A stretch of 64,000 nucleotides of DNA from Pyxidicoccus fallax (GCF_012933655.1 NZ_JABBJJ010000020.1:1-64000); one strand, 5' to 3'; positions 27,732 to 36,780 are shown, numbered from the stretch's first letter. Translations and numbers: made by a program. Notes: generated by a model from the sequence alone, not told the origin.

Positions 27732-29710
27732 AGGAGGCAAGGCGAGACGCCGGGGCGCGGGTGCTCTCTCCGCTGGCACTGCCGGAGGGGACCCTGGTGG
27801 GGCGCTGGCGAGTGGAGCGGCAGGTGGGCCAGGGCGGATTCGGCACGGTGTACGCGGTGAGGGAGGTGGATGCACCCGCCGGCCCTCTCCATGCGCTGAA
27901 GCTGGCGCGGCAGCCGGAGGACGCGGGCTTTGGCCGGGAGGCGGAGGCGCTGAGGCGGGTACGGCACCCGGGCGTGGTGCGGTTGGTGGAAGCGGGGCGG
28001 TGGGAGACCGAAGCGGCGGGCTACCCGTACCTGGTGCTGGAGTACGTGCGCGGCGAGGGCCTCTACCGCTGGGCCTGGCTGCGCAACCCCACCGCGCGCC
28101 AGGTGGCCGGACTGCTCCTGCAGGTGGCCGAGGCGCTGGCGGCCGCGCACGCGCAGGGCGTGCTGCACCGCGACTTCAAGGGTGGCAACGTGCTGGTGCG
28201 CGGGGACGGGCGGCTGGTGGTGCTGGACTGGGGCGCGGGCGTCCATCCCCAGGCCGCACCGCTCACCCGCACCGGGCGCATTCCTCCGGGCACGCCCGCG
28301 TACTACAGCCCCCACGTCATGGCCTGGCGCACGCGCGCGCTGGGCGGCGGGGGCGGACGCTACCCGTACACGGAGGCGGACGAGGCGTACGCGGTGGGCG
28401 TCACCTTCTACCGGCTGCTGGCCGACGAGTACCCGCCGCTGCAACTGGGCTGGGGCGAGGCGGACGCGGAGCAAGTAACGGGAGCGGTGGCGCCCCAGCC
28501 GCTCTCGCGCCTCAACCCGCGCGTGCCCGAGGCGCTGGCGGCGCTCGTCATGCGGCTGGTGGCCTTCCAGCCCGAGGCACGCCCGGCCCGGATGGCGGCA
28601 CTGGCCGAGAAGGTGCGTGGGCTGTTGGAGGCAGCGGACGCGGCGTGGGACGCGCCGCTCTTCGAGTGGTACGCCGGCCCCGGCAGCCATTCGCGCACCA
28701 CCACCGGGGAGGACGCGTGGGACCCCATGGCCCCCGGCCACGAGGCTGACCTGCTGCGCGACAGGCGGCAGCGGCCGGACGTGCAGGCCAACAAGGCCGC
28801 CGAGCGCTGGCTGCGGCGGCGCCACCCGCAGGCCGTGGCGGTGCCAGCAATGGACGGCGTGGAGCCCCCCGCGGAGGAACCCGGTGCGATTGCGGTGGCA
28901 TCCATTCAGGCCCCCGAAGAAAGGCACGCTCCATCCGAGGCGCCCAGGACCGCGGAGCCAATGGCGCAGGGAGCAGTCCCCACCCGGCCCGGCCAACGGG
29001 GCCGGCGCTGGGTGGAAGCCGTGACGATGCTGACCGTGGTGGGGCTGGCGGGAGCGCTCGCATGGGAGCGGACCCGATCTCCCGCCTCCCGCGCGGAGGA
29101 AGGGGTGAGCCCCAAAGTAGCGCCCGCAACCGGGCTCCCTCATCCTGCCGGCACCGGGACGGCCCTTGCCTCTCCTCCTCCACCTCCGCATCAGGAGCCA
29201 CCCATGCCCACTCCTTCAACCTCACCTTCCTCCGCGCCGGGCCTCGTCTCCACCCTCAAGCGCGGTGTGGTGGCCTGCGGCGCCGCGACCGCCCTGGCCT
29301 GCTCCGGCGCCCAGGTACGCCCCACGCCTGGCGCTCCCTGCCCTGACGGCGCGCTCGAGGCCATGCGGAAGCTCCGCCTGAACCGGGGGCGGCAGGTCGA
29401 CATCTACGTGCGCACGGACAAGCCGGGTTACCCCAATGAGCCGCTCTTCGTGCGCGATGGAGAAATCGTCAGCCGCGTCTTCGACAGCACCTCGCTCCCG
29501 GACGGCACGCTCATCGAGGGGCGGCTGTGGACACAGGGGAAGAACGTCATCGGCCGCTACACGGCGCTGGAACTGCCCGACGGGAGGCGCTACCCCGTCT
29601 GCCTCGTGCTCTGTGACCTCGACGGTTGCACCAAGTACGCCGAGTCCACGCCGGAGGCCGCCGCCATCGGACGCACGGAGTTCTTCACGGTGGTGGACTA
29701 CTTCCCCTGA
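27728..29710 (+). CDS. Ser/Thr protein kinase (PknB-type) with C-terminal secreted-protein-like module
   Basis: 660-aa protein. Kinase domain about 25-300: glycine loop GQGGFG (34-39), K58, E71, catalytic H148-R-D149..N154, D167 in DWG (instead of DFG), and GTPAYYSP as activation-segment end. A Pro/Glu-rich linker leads to one membrane helix (VTMLTVVGLAGALAW, about 433-447). From residue 493 the frame continues into what looks like a separate protein: PMPTPSTSP, signal-like LKRGVVACGAATALACSGAQ, then a 130-aa beta-rich domain. That internal ATG (29204) has its own GGAG. So this is either a gene fusion or two genes in one frame. Coupled to DUF2381 upstream. Confidence 0.85.
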   Translation: MKEARRDAGARVLSPLALPEGTLVGRWRVERQVGQGGFGTVYAVREVDAPAGPLHALKLARQPEDAGFGREAEALRRVRHPGVVRLVEAGRWETEAAGYPYLVLEYVRGEGLYRWAWLRNPTARQVAGLLLQVAEALAAAHAQGVLHRDFKGGNVLVRGDGRLVVLDWGAGVHPQAAPLTRTGRIPPGTPAYYSPHVMAWRTRALGGGGGRYPYTEADEAYAVGVTFYRLLADEYPPLQLGWGEADAEQVTGAVAPQPLSRLNPRVPEALAALVMRLVAFQPEARPARMAALAEKVRGLLEAADAAWDAPLFEWYAGPGSHSRTTTGEDAWDPMAPGHEADLLRDRRQRPDVQANKAAERWLRRRHPQAVAVPAMDGVEPPAEEPGAIAVASIQAPEERHAPSEAPRTAEPMAQGAVPTRPGQRGRRWVEAVTMLTVVGLAGALAWERTRSPASRAEEGVSPKVAPATGLPHPAGTGTALASPPPPPHQEPPMPTPSTSPSSAPGLVSTLKRGVVACGAATALACSGAQVRPTPGAPCPDGALEAMRKLRLNRGRQVDIYVRTDKPGYPNEPLFVRDGEIVSRVFDSTSLPDGTLIEGRLWTQGKNVIGRYTALELPDGRRYPVCLVLCDLDGCTKYAESTPEAAAIGRTEFFTVVDYFP

Positions 29711-29739
29711 AGCCGCAGGCCCATGGACGTCCCATTCCC

Positions 29740-30257
29740 TTGAACCGCCGAACGTTCTTCGAGAATCAGCTCAGCCCGCTCTACGACGGCTATTTCCCCC
29801 GCGCCCACGCCTACTGACTTCCCACAGCTCAGAGAGCGCCCCGACAGGAAGCTCTGGCTCCGCACGAAGGAAATCTTCGCCTCCTTGAAGGGTGGCGACT
29901 TCAGCGGAGTCAATGAACTGCTGAGCCTCTACCTGCAAACGCAAGATGGGCTTCTGAGGGCCACCCTCCGAAATCTCCTGGGAGACGCCGGGACATTCTC
30001 CTGCTTCCAGACCATGCGTGCGGAACTGGAGAAGACGCAGAAGGAAGTACGGAACAGGAACGACGAAGAACTCCTGTACGACTATCGCAGCCTGGCCATG
30101 GACTCCTGCGATGCTTTGGAGGAGTACCTCGGACTCGTACAAGATCTTCCAGTCACTCGCTGCGGCCCGCATCGCCGAGTCCATCCGCAACAGCGCGCAA
30201 GCCGCGAAGCACCAGGACGGCGGCCGCTACTTCTTCGGGCACAGGATTCCGGACTGA
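29740..30257 (+). pseudogene. Frameshifted remnant of an unknown gene
   Basis: Coding-like sequence is split over three frames. A first piece from TTG 29740 (NRRTFFENQLSPLYDGYFPRAHAY, then a stop at 29815-29817) is followed in another frame by RKLWLRTKEIFASLKGG and a helical stretch up to about 30128 (DSCDALEEYLG), then in a third frame by KIFQSLAAARIAESIRNS to a stop at 30257. No start codon supports the middle piece, so the gene has probably suffered two frameshifts (or there are sequencing errors). The helical, charged, cytoplasmic-type sequence is not one I can name. Confidence 0.45.
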
Positions 30258-30464
30258 AAACTTCCCTCCGAGGAGGCGGCATAGCGCCCCCGACGCACCG
30301 CTCCTCTGTCCGCTTCCCTGCACTGTGCGCGAGCCCGTTCGCAGCCACACTGCATCTTTCCTACAGTACAGGCATTTCCGGTTTCTCTTCTTTTGAGAGT
30401 TTGAGTCCTCCGTTAAACACCGGCGCTCCCCCTGAGCGCCTTGGAGCGCCAACGCGAGGACATG

Positions 30465-32453
30465 ATGAGCAGGAACGGCTTCGTAGGACGACTGCAGCAC
30501 CTGGGATTCCTGGCGACGGGCCTGCTGCTTCCGATGACGGCGGGCGCGGCGACGACGATGGTGGCCCGGCACAGCGGCAAGTGCGTGGACGTGCCGGGCG
30601 CGTCCACCAGCGCGGGCGTGGGCCTGCAGCAGTACACGTGCAACGGCACGGTGGCGCAGAGCTTCACCTTCGACGCGACGGGTGACGGCTTCCACCGCAT
30701 CCTCTCGGGCACCAACGCCAGCCTGTGCCTCCAGGCAGGCGCGGGCACCAGCACCCAGGTGACGCAGGCGGCGTGCTCCTCCACGAGCAACGCGCAGAAG
30801 TGGAGCGTGACTCCGGGCTCAAGCGGCGCGTACCAGGTGAAGACGCGCGACGGCACCGCGTGCCTCAACCTCTCCGGTGCCAACTCCAACGACGGCGCGC
30901 AGCTCATCACCTGGCCGTGTGGCTCGGACGCCAACATGCAGTTCGACCTGCCCGGCTACACGGCGCCGCTGCCCTACTCCGGCAGGACGACGACGCTGGT
31001 GGCCACCCACAGCAACAAGTGCGTGGACGTGCCGGCCGCCTCCACCGCCCCGGGCACCGGCCTCAACCAGTGGGACTGCGTGGCCGGCGCGCCCGAGCAG
31101 TCCTTCCAGTTCGTCGGCACGGGCGACGGCTTCTATCAAATCAAGCCTCCGTACTCGGGCCTGTGTCTCGACTCGGGCTCGGCCGCCAACGGCACCATCG
31201 TGCGGCAGCAGACGTGCGGCGGCGCCACCAGCCAGAAGTGGAAGGTGCAGCCCAAGGGCAACGGCGTCTACGCCATCACCACCGCCAATGGCACAAGCTG
31301 CCTCGACATCGCTCGCATCTCCTCGGACAACGGCGCGGAGGTGACGGTGTGGCAGTGCGTGGATGGGGCGAACCAGGCCTTCCGCGCCTCCGGCCTGGAT
31401 GGCGTGACGCAGCCTCCGCCGCCGCCCAACGGTGACCCGAACAACCCGCCCGCCACCGTGCAGGCCAACGGCAACTTCCAGCTCTACGCCGGCCGCATCT
31501 ACGACCCCAACGGGAACATGTTCACCCCGCGCGGCGCGAACATCTGGCCGGACCAGGCGTCCAGCTTCGACAACCTCGTCCACTGCTGGAAGGCCAATAC
31601 CGTCCGGGTCAACCACGTCTATTTCGACTACGGCGGTTGGTACAACCCGTGGATGCTGGAGAACACGCTGAGCACCTACGCCAACCAGGGCATCGTGGCG
31701 ATGGTGGAGTGGCACGAGATTGGCCACATCGGCGACGAGCCCAGCGGGTGGAACCACGTGGGCACGTGGCCGTACCCGTCCGGCCAGGCGCACACCGAGG
31801 CCATCAAGAACTTCTTCGTGGACCTCGCGCAGAAGTACAAGGACAACCCCTACGTCTGGTTCAACCTCATCAACGAGCCGGGCGGCCCGCCGTACGAGGA
31901 CGGACACTACGGCGACCCCGCGTACTCCACCGTGCCGCGCTGGGTGAATGTGAATCGTCAAATCATCCAGGCCATCCGCGCCACGGGCGCTCGGAACATG
32001 ATTGTCATCGACGGCATGACGTGGGGGCAGGACAGCGCGGACGGCTCGTGGGACCGCGTCTCCGAGGTGGACAGCGCCATCCTCCGCGGCGGCCCGCAGG
32101 CGATGACGGACGCGAGCGGCCAGCCCTTCGGCAACGTGCTCTTCTCCATCCACACCTACGGCGCGTGGCGCAACAACCCCGGCCCCCGGCTGGAGCAGTT
32201 CTTCCGCGACGTGCGCGCCAAGGGCATGACGCCGCTGGTGGGCGAGTTCAATGCCTACGACATGGGCGTGGCCCAGGCCATGGTCTCCGTCGCCCACAAC
32301 CTCGGCGTGGGCCGGCTGGTGTGGCACCACAACAGCGGTGACACCCAGCTCACCACCACCGGCGGCGGCACGGGAAATGACATCAACTCGTGCTCCAACC
32401 CCACGAACCTGAACGAGCTCGGCCGGCTCGTGTGGGACGACTTCCACCGCTGA
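30465..32453 (+). CDS. Secreted glycoside hydrolase family 5 enzyme with two ricin-type lectin domains
   Basis: 662-aa exported glycosidase. Signal peptide about 1-28; two ricin-B/CBM13-like beta-trefoil domains (about 30-165 and 175-310) with repeated GKCVDVPGAST / NKCVDVPAAST and QKW motifs; a Pro-rich linker (316-332); then a GH5 barrel. Likely acid/base E471 in FNLINEPGG and nucleophile E594 in PLVGEFNAYD. It should cleave beta-glucan or beta-mannan after binding polysaccharide; the exact substrate is open. The start is either ATG 30462 or 30465; the latter has better spacing to GAGGA. No partner gene is obvious. Confidence 0.88.
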   Translation: MSRNGFVGRLQHLGFLATGLLLPMTAGAATTMVARHSGKCVDVPGASTSAGVGLQQYTCNGTVAQSFTFDATGDGFHRILSGTNASLCLQAGAGTSTQVTQAACSSTSNAQKWSVTPGSSGAYQVKTRDGTACLNLSGANSNDGAQLITWPCGSDANMQFDLPGYTAPLPYSGRTTTLVATHSNKCVDVPAASTAPGTGLNQWDCVAGAPEQSFQFVGTGDGFYQIKPPYSGLCLDSGSAANGTIVRQQTCGGATSQKWKVQPKGNGVYAITTANGTSCLDIARISSDNGAEVTVWQCVDGANQAFRASGLDGVTQPPPPPNGDPNNPPATVQANGNFQLYAGRIYDPNGNMFTPRGANIWPDQASSFDNLVHCWKANTVRVNHVYFDYGGWYNPWMLENTLSTYANQGIVAMVEWHEIGHIGDEPSGWNHVGTWPYPSGQAHTEAIKNFFVDLAQKYKDNPYVWFNLINEPGGPPYEDGHYGDPAYSTVPRWVNVNRQIIQAIRATGARNMIVIDGMTWGQDSADGSWDRVSEVDSAILRGGPQAMTDASGQPFGNVLFSIHTYGAWRNNPGPRLEQFFRDVRAKGMTPLVGEFNAYDMGVAQAMVSVAHNLGVGRLVWHHNSGDTQLTTTGGGTGNDINSCSNPTNLNELGRLVWDDFHR

Positions 32454-32576
32454 CAGGTGAAGGGCTCCGGGGCTCCACCTGGGAGCTTCCGGGCGCCTCC
32501 GGCCCGCCGTGTCTCGGCGGGAGGTTCCGTCACGTGGGGCCGGCTCCGTGGATGCGGATGTGCCTCCCGCCGACGC

Positions 32577-32856
32577 CTCAGGTGGGAGGGGCCATCACCC
32601 GGCGCCTCGACGTGGTCGGGGTGACTCCGTGCACACGGCGGAGCGTCTCAGGCGGGAGGTGCCGTCACCCGGCGCCTCGACGTGGCCGGGGTGACGCCAT
32701 GCACGCGGCGGAACGTCTCAGGCGGGGGGTGCCATCACCCGGCGCCTCCACATGGCCGGGGTGACGCCGTGCACGCGGCGGAGCGTCTCAGGCGGGCGGT
32801 GCCGTCACCCGGCGCCTCCACGCGGCCGGGGTGACGCCGTGCACGCGGCGGAACAG
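32577..32856. repeat. Four 70-bp tandem units, three copying the 3' end of the AraC-type gene
   Basis: Units begin with CTCAGG at 32577, 32647, 32717 and 32787, an exact 70-bp period. The last unit contains the stop and last codons of the AraC-type gene (32788 onward). The three others lie just past its stop and repeat that end (CACCCGGCGCCTC, CGGGGTGAC, GTGCAC) with a few substitutions each. The 70-bp length is out of codon phase. Confidence 0.85.
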
Positions 32857-33711
32857 GCGGATGAAGTGCGTCACGTCCGCGTAGCCCACGCGCTCGGCGA
32901 TGATGTCCACGCGCTCGTCCGTGCCACGCAACCGGCGGCGGGCCTCGGCCATGCGGCACTCGAGAATCCACTCGCCCACCGTGCGGCCCGTCTCCTGGCG
33001 CACGAGCCCCGCCACATGCGCGGGTGAGCGTCCCAGCTCTCGCGCCACCTTCGCGAGCGACAGGGGCTCCAGGCAGTGCGCCTCGATATAGGTGAGCGCC
33101 TTGCGGCTCAGGCTCACCGACGGTGGCTCGCTCACGGGCGTGGGTGCGGAGATGCGCTCCAACTCGATGAGCACCAGTCGCAGCAGCGAGATGCGGGCCT
33201 CCTCGCTGCCCCGGTCATTGCGCGTCGTCTCCTCCGCGAGCAGCCGCATCCACCGCGCGAGACGCCGACGCTGAGTGAGCGTGGGCCGCAGTACGGGATG
33301 ACAGCCCTGACGCACGCGGAGCAGCGGCCCGAGCCGCGAGGCCCCCTCTCCCTCGGCTCCACCGAGCACCTCCGGATGGAACGCGAGCGCCCAGCCCTCC
33401 ACATCCGCCGGCCCGCTGCGGTGCGCGTCTCCCGGAGGAATGAGGTGCACGTCTCCGGCGTGCAGCACCAGTTCGCCCGAGTGCCGTATCTTCGACTCGC
33501 CCCGGGTGACGAGCATCACCACGGCATACGAGTGCGTAGCGGAGGAGCCTCCCCTGCCCTGATGCCTGCGCTGGATGCGGCCCGCCCAGAGGGGAAAGCG
33601 TCCCCGCTCGAAGTCGCGCTGCCCCCAGGGCTCGGAGGCAACGTGGCTCGGATGAGAATGCGGCTCGGGCGGCATGACGTCTTCGTAATGGACGGACACG
33701 GGTGTGCTCAA
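32788..33711 (-). CDS. AraC-family transcriptional regulator
   Basis: 307-aa regulator. The N-terminal part is a cupin sensor (HSYAVVMLVTRGESKIRHSGELVLHAGDVHLIPPGDAH, about 60-97). The C-terminal 100 residues are the two-helix-turn-helix AraC domain (LSLAKVARELGRSPAHVAGLVRQETG; IIAERVGYADVTHFIRLFRRVHGVTPAAWRR). Start is uncertain: a TTG at 33711 overlaps the upstream stop; GTG 33699 and ATG 33675 are alternatives. It follows the reductase-like gene on the same strand and may regulate it. Ligand unknown. Its 3' end is the source of the downstream 70-bp tandem array. Confidence 0.88.
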   Translation of the reverse strand: MSTPVSVHYEDVMPPEPHSHPSHVASEPWGQRDFERGRFPLWAGRIQRRHQGRGGSSATHSYAVVMLVTRGESKIRHSGELVLHAGDVHLIPPGDAHRSGPADVEGWALAFHPEVLGGAEGEGASRLGPLLRVRQGCHPVLRPTLTQRRRLARWMRLLAEETTRNDRGSEEARISLLRLVLIELERISAPTPVSEPPSVSLSRKALTYIEAHCLEPLSLAKVARELGRSPAHVAGLVRQETGRTVGEWILECRMAEARRRLRGTDERVDIIAERVGYADVTHFIRLFRRVHGVTPAAWRRRVTAPPA

Positions 33712-34844
33712 CCCCGGTGCGCGGCCCCGGCCAGTTCCAGCGTCAGCCCGTGGTTCAGCCCACCCGCGGTCAGCGCGCCCGCCGCGGCCGACATGACGGC
33801 GGCCTGCATGGGCGTCGTGAGGTCGCCCGCGGCGTAGATGCCGGGAATGGACGTCTCACCCTGCGGGCTCACCTTGAGGTAGCCCTGCTCGTCCGTCGCG
33901 AGCCCCAGCCGCGCCACCAGCGGCACCTGACGCTGGGGCGGACGGGCGAAGAGGACGTCCCTGCGAATCAGCGTCCCATCCTCCAGCTCCACGGCCTCCA
34001 GCGGGTGCTCTCCGGAACCGGCCACGAGCCGGCGGATGCGCCGCTCCTCCAGCCGCACGCCAGCACGCTCGAGCTGAGCGCGCTTCTCGGCGGACACCGT
34101 GACGGCGCCCTGGGTGAAGACCACCATGTCGCGCGACCAGCTCGTCAGCACGATGCCGAAGTCGACCAGCATCTCGTTCGTCGCGAGCACGCCCCAGGGG
34201 CGGTCCCGGACTTCCCAGCCATGGCAGTAGGGGCATTGGAAGATGGCCTTGCCCCACAGCTCGCGGTAACCCGGCAGGTCCGGCATCACGTCCACCATCC
34301 CCGTCGCGAGCAGCACCCGCCGCGCCACCACCACGCGGTCCCCTTCCAGCGTCACGCAGAAGCCCGAGCCCTCGCGCTCGATGCCCATCACCCGGACGTC
34401 GCGCACCTCGACGTCGTAGGGACGGAGCTGCTCACGCGCGATGCGCCGGAACTCCTTGGGCGGAATGCCGTCCCGGGTGACGAAGCCATGCACCTCCACC
34501 GCCGCCGCGTTGCGGGGCGGGCCGGAGTCGCAGAGCAGCACCTTCCTGCGTGCCCGCCCCAGGTTGAGCGCCGCGTTCAGGCCCGCCGGGCCGCCGCCCA
34601 CCACCACCACGTCCACCACGTCGTCCTTCATCGCCTTCGCTTCCATGTCGTCCGTCCTCCGTGTCTCTGTCGGGTGACGGCAGGCCAGGGGCAGCACCGC
34701 GCTGGCGAGCCCCACGCCCGTCAGCGCGAGTGCCTCGCGGCGCGTCCACCGCCGTGCATCATCCGGGTGCTCCGAGCGCCCGGTCTCGCCACCATCGTCC
34801 TGGCTCCAGGCCTTGTCCTCGCGGCCCCGTGCCCGTGTCGTCAT
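33708..34844 (-). CDS. Thioredoxin-reductase-like NAD(P)/FAD oxidoreductase, possibly Tat-exported
   Basis: Up to 378 aa. The core (from about residue 70) is a two-dinucleotide-domain flavoprotein: VVVVGGGPAGLNAALNLGRA, FQCPYCHGWEVRDRP with a redox CPYC pair, and IPGIYAAGDLTTPMQAA. The first 66 residues contain a twin-arginine signal (TRREALALTGVGLASAVLPLAC) ending in a possible lipobox, which is unusual for this family. The alternative start ATG 34646 (MEAKAMKDD) has a strong GGAGGA site and gives a 312-aa cytoplasmic protein. I give the longer form because the signal is convincing. The AraC-type gene is directly downstream. Confidence 0.8.
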   Translation of the reverse strand: MTTRARGREDKAWSQDDGGETGRSEHPDDARRWTRREALALTGVGLASAVLPLACRHPTETRRTDDMEAKAMKDDVVDVVVVGGGPAGLNAALNLGRARRKVLLCDSGPPRNAAAVEVHGFVTRDGIPPKEFRRIAREQLRPYDVEVRDVRVMGIEREGSGFCVTLEGDRVVVARRVLLATGMVDVMPDLPGYRELWGKAIFQCPYCHGWEVRDRPWGVLATNEMLVDFGIVLTSWSRDMVVFTQGAVTVSAEKRAQLERAGVRLEERRIRRLVAGSGEHPLEAVELEDGTLIRRDVLFARPPQRQVPLVARLGLATDEQGYLKVSPQGETSIPGIYAAGDLTTPMQAAVMSAAAGALTAGGLNHGLTLELAGAAHRG

Positions 34845-35839
34845 GGAGAATTGCTACGCGCCAGGGCACCCGCTCGGGAGGGCGTGGCTTCGCGCTGAAT
34901 CGGCGGATCCTCGGGTCCCCATCCGTTCCAGTTGGGAGCAGGCGGACAGCCATGCGACACGGCCTGTCCCTCGCCGCCCGCGGAGCCACCCCGCGGCCAT
35001 GACGGTGACGCGCCTCACCTCGCCCCTCCAGAAGCAGGAAGGAGGAGTCGGCCGTCGTCGAAGCGTCCGGAGCCCAGGGGCAGGCCAGTCCCCAAGCCCC
35101 TCCGCGAATGGAACCTCCATTCCGCCGGAGCCTGCCCTCACGGGCCATCCCCTCCCCTCCGTGAATGGAACCTCCATTCCGCAAGGGCCGCCCTTCCGGG
35201 GAATGGAACCTTCATTCCAGCAGGGCCTGTCCCCGGGCCACCCTCCGTGAATGGAACCTCCATTCCGCAAGGGCCGCCCCCCGGCCGTCTCTCCGGGGAA
35301 TGGAACCTCCATTCCGCCAGGGTCTGTCCCCGGGCCACCCTCCGTGAATGGAACCTCCATTCCGCCGAGGCCTCCCGTCCCCCGGGCTGCCCTCCGTGAA
35401 TGGAACCTCCATTCCGCCAAGGACTCCCGCCCCGGCCACTCCCTCCAGGAATGGAACCTCCATTCCGCGAGGTCCTGCCGCCCCGGCCGCGCCAGAGGCC
35501 GTTTCCAGCATGCCGCTCCCGGTCCACTCACGTCAGGAACGGAACGTCCATTCCGCGTGCGCCAGCCCGCCGCGCCTGTTTGCCCAGGCAGGTGTCCGGC
35601 TGCTCGCGGGAGGTACACGAGAGGGCAGGCCAATCAAGCCGAAGAGGTGACGCGCCAGAGGCCTGAGCCCCCTCATGGAGGAAGGTCCTCCACGGGCCCG
35701 AGCAACCCCGCATCCTCGATACCGTGGCCGAAGCGCTCCAGGGTATGAAGCGGACGCGCGGCCTCCGGACCACACTGGAAGTCCTCCATGCCCGGGAACA
35801 CCGCTTGCAACTCCACGCGGTTGCCCTCAGGAGGAACAC
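34845..35839. other. Gene-free 1-kb region holding a palindrome array
   Basis: No reading frame here is credible: several long frames on both strands all consist of the same repeated peptides, produced by the DNA repeat. The centre carries the nine-palindrome array listed separately. The last bases hold AGGAGGA before the start at 35840. Promoters of the leftward oxidoreductase and the rightward secreted protein must be here. Confidence 0.7.
35106..35553. repeat. Array of nine 17-bp interrupted palindromes
   Basis: The motif GAATGGAACCTCCATTC (7-bp arms GAATGGA/TCCATTC, 3-bp centre) occurs at 35106, 35163, 35249, 35298, 35346, 35398 and 35449 without change, with single-base variants at 35201 (arm T for C) and a more diverged copy at 35537 (GAACGGA..TCCATTC). 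Spacing is mostly 48-52 bases. The intervening DNA is also related between units (CGCCaGGG..CCCCGGGCCACCCTCCGT), so the whole is a degenerate 48-50-bp tandem repeat with a conserved palindrome core. Confidence 0.9.
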
Positions 35840-36673
35840 ATGCGTCACGCCATGGTGCTCGGCTTCATGCTGGTCTCGCTCGGCGCCTCCGCCGCGGAGC
35901 GGTGGACCGCGCCCTATCAACTGGAGGACCAGCGGGGCCGCACGTTCCGGGTCGTCTTCGGCGGGAACAAGGCCCCCAAGAACGTGGAATCCCGCCTGGG
36001 CATCGTCACCCTCGTCGGGAAGAAGGGTCTGGCCACGGCCCGGCTCCAGCGCGTGGAGAAGGTCTGCACTCCCGTGTGCGACGCGCCGGAATGCCACAGC
36101 GTGGGCGTCTACACCCAGGAGCCAGGAACGAAGGACGTCGGCGAGGGGCTCGTCGCCCTGCCAGGACGCATCCGCGGGCAGATGGACACACCCGCTCCCG
36201 TCACCCCCGCGAAACCTCCCTCCGTGGAGCAGTGGTCCTCCCGGGAGTTCCAGGTGCCCGTGGATGAGCGGACCGGCGGCATCCTCCTTCCCGAAGGCGT
36301 CCCGCCCGCGGCCTTCCGGTGGACCTCCCACGCGCAAGGCGGCGCGCAGCTCCAGAGGCAGCAGGGTGGCGTGGACTTCTTCACGCCCCCCATCCAGCTC
36401 GCGGAGTGCCAGCAGGAGCAGCAGCCTCCCTTCACCCGCCTGACCTGCCCCGCGGCCTCGCTCCTGTACGAGAAGCAGCAGCTCCTCTTCGCGAGCTTCG
36501 ACGAATACGGGGTGGCCACCACGGAGTGGGTCGCCACGCTCCAGGCTGGCGGGCAGACGCTGTACCTCGTCCGCGTGGGGCTGAAGACCCAGGCCGTCAT
36601 CGGGCTCCTCTTCCACGAGGGCGGCCGGTGGCGGCTGCTCGTCCGTCAGGCGGACTACTCGCTCATCTGCTGA
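35840..36673 (+). CDS. Secreted protein of unknown function, 277 aa
   Basis: Signal peptide [20 protein letters not shown] (1-20). The body contains four cysteines, three in a short cluster ([14 protein letters not shown], about 75-88), and a beta-rich C-terminal half ([43 protein letters not shown] pattern). I do not recognise the family. The ATG at 35840 is set by AGGAGGA directly upstream; the frame is open further 5' but reads as repeat DNA. Probably periplasmic or outer-membrane associated. It stands alone downstream of the palindrome array. Confidence 0.72.
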   Translation: MRHAMVLGFMLVSLGASAAERWTAPYQLEDQRGRTFRVVFGGNKAPKNVESRLGIVTLVGKKGLATARLQRVEKVCTPVCDAPECHSVGVYTQEPGTKDVGEGLVALPGRIRGQMDTPAPVTPAKPPSVEQWSSREFQVPVDERTGGILLPEGVPPAAFRWTSHAQGGAQLQRQQGGVDFFTPPIQLAECQQEQQPPFTRLTCPAASLLYEKQQLLFASFDEYGVATTEWVATLQAGGQTLYLVRVGLKTQAVIGLLFHEGGRWRLLVRQADYSLIC

Positions 36674-36780
36674 GCGGCCCCCTGTCGCCCCTCCCCGGAA
36701 ACACAGGGGCCGGCCGGACAATGGCCAGCGCGCGAGCCTTTCGGGTGTTAGAGAGCCGGCTCATCCGAAAGGTAACGGAC

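Noticed and set aside
32454..32576. Terminator after the GH5 gene
   Set aside because: Only short imperfect stems (GCTCC/GGAGC) are present; not better than chance in this DNA.
35106..35553. CRISPR-like array (short repeats at regular spacing)
   Set aside because: The 'spacers' are related to each other in sequence, the repeats are short palindromes of 17 bases, copy lengths vary, and no cas gene is present.
34854..35633. Long minus-strand frame with repeated MEVPF/EWRFHS peptides
   Set aside because: Every frame on both strands gives repeated peptides here because the DNA itself is repeated. None has a ribosome site or sensible composition.
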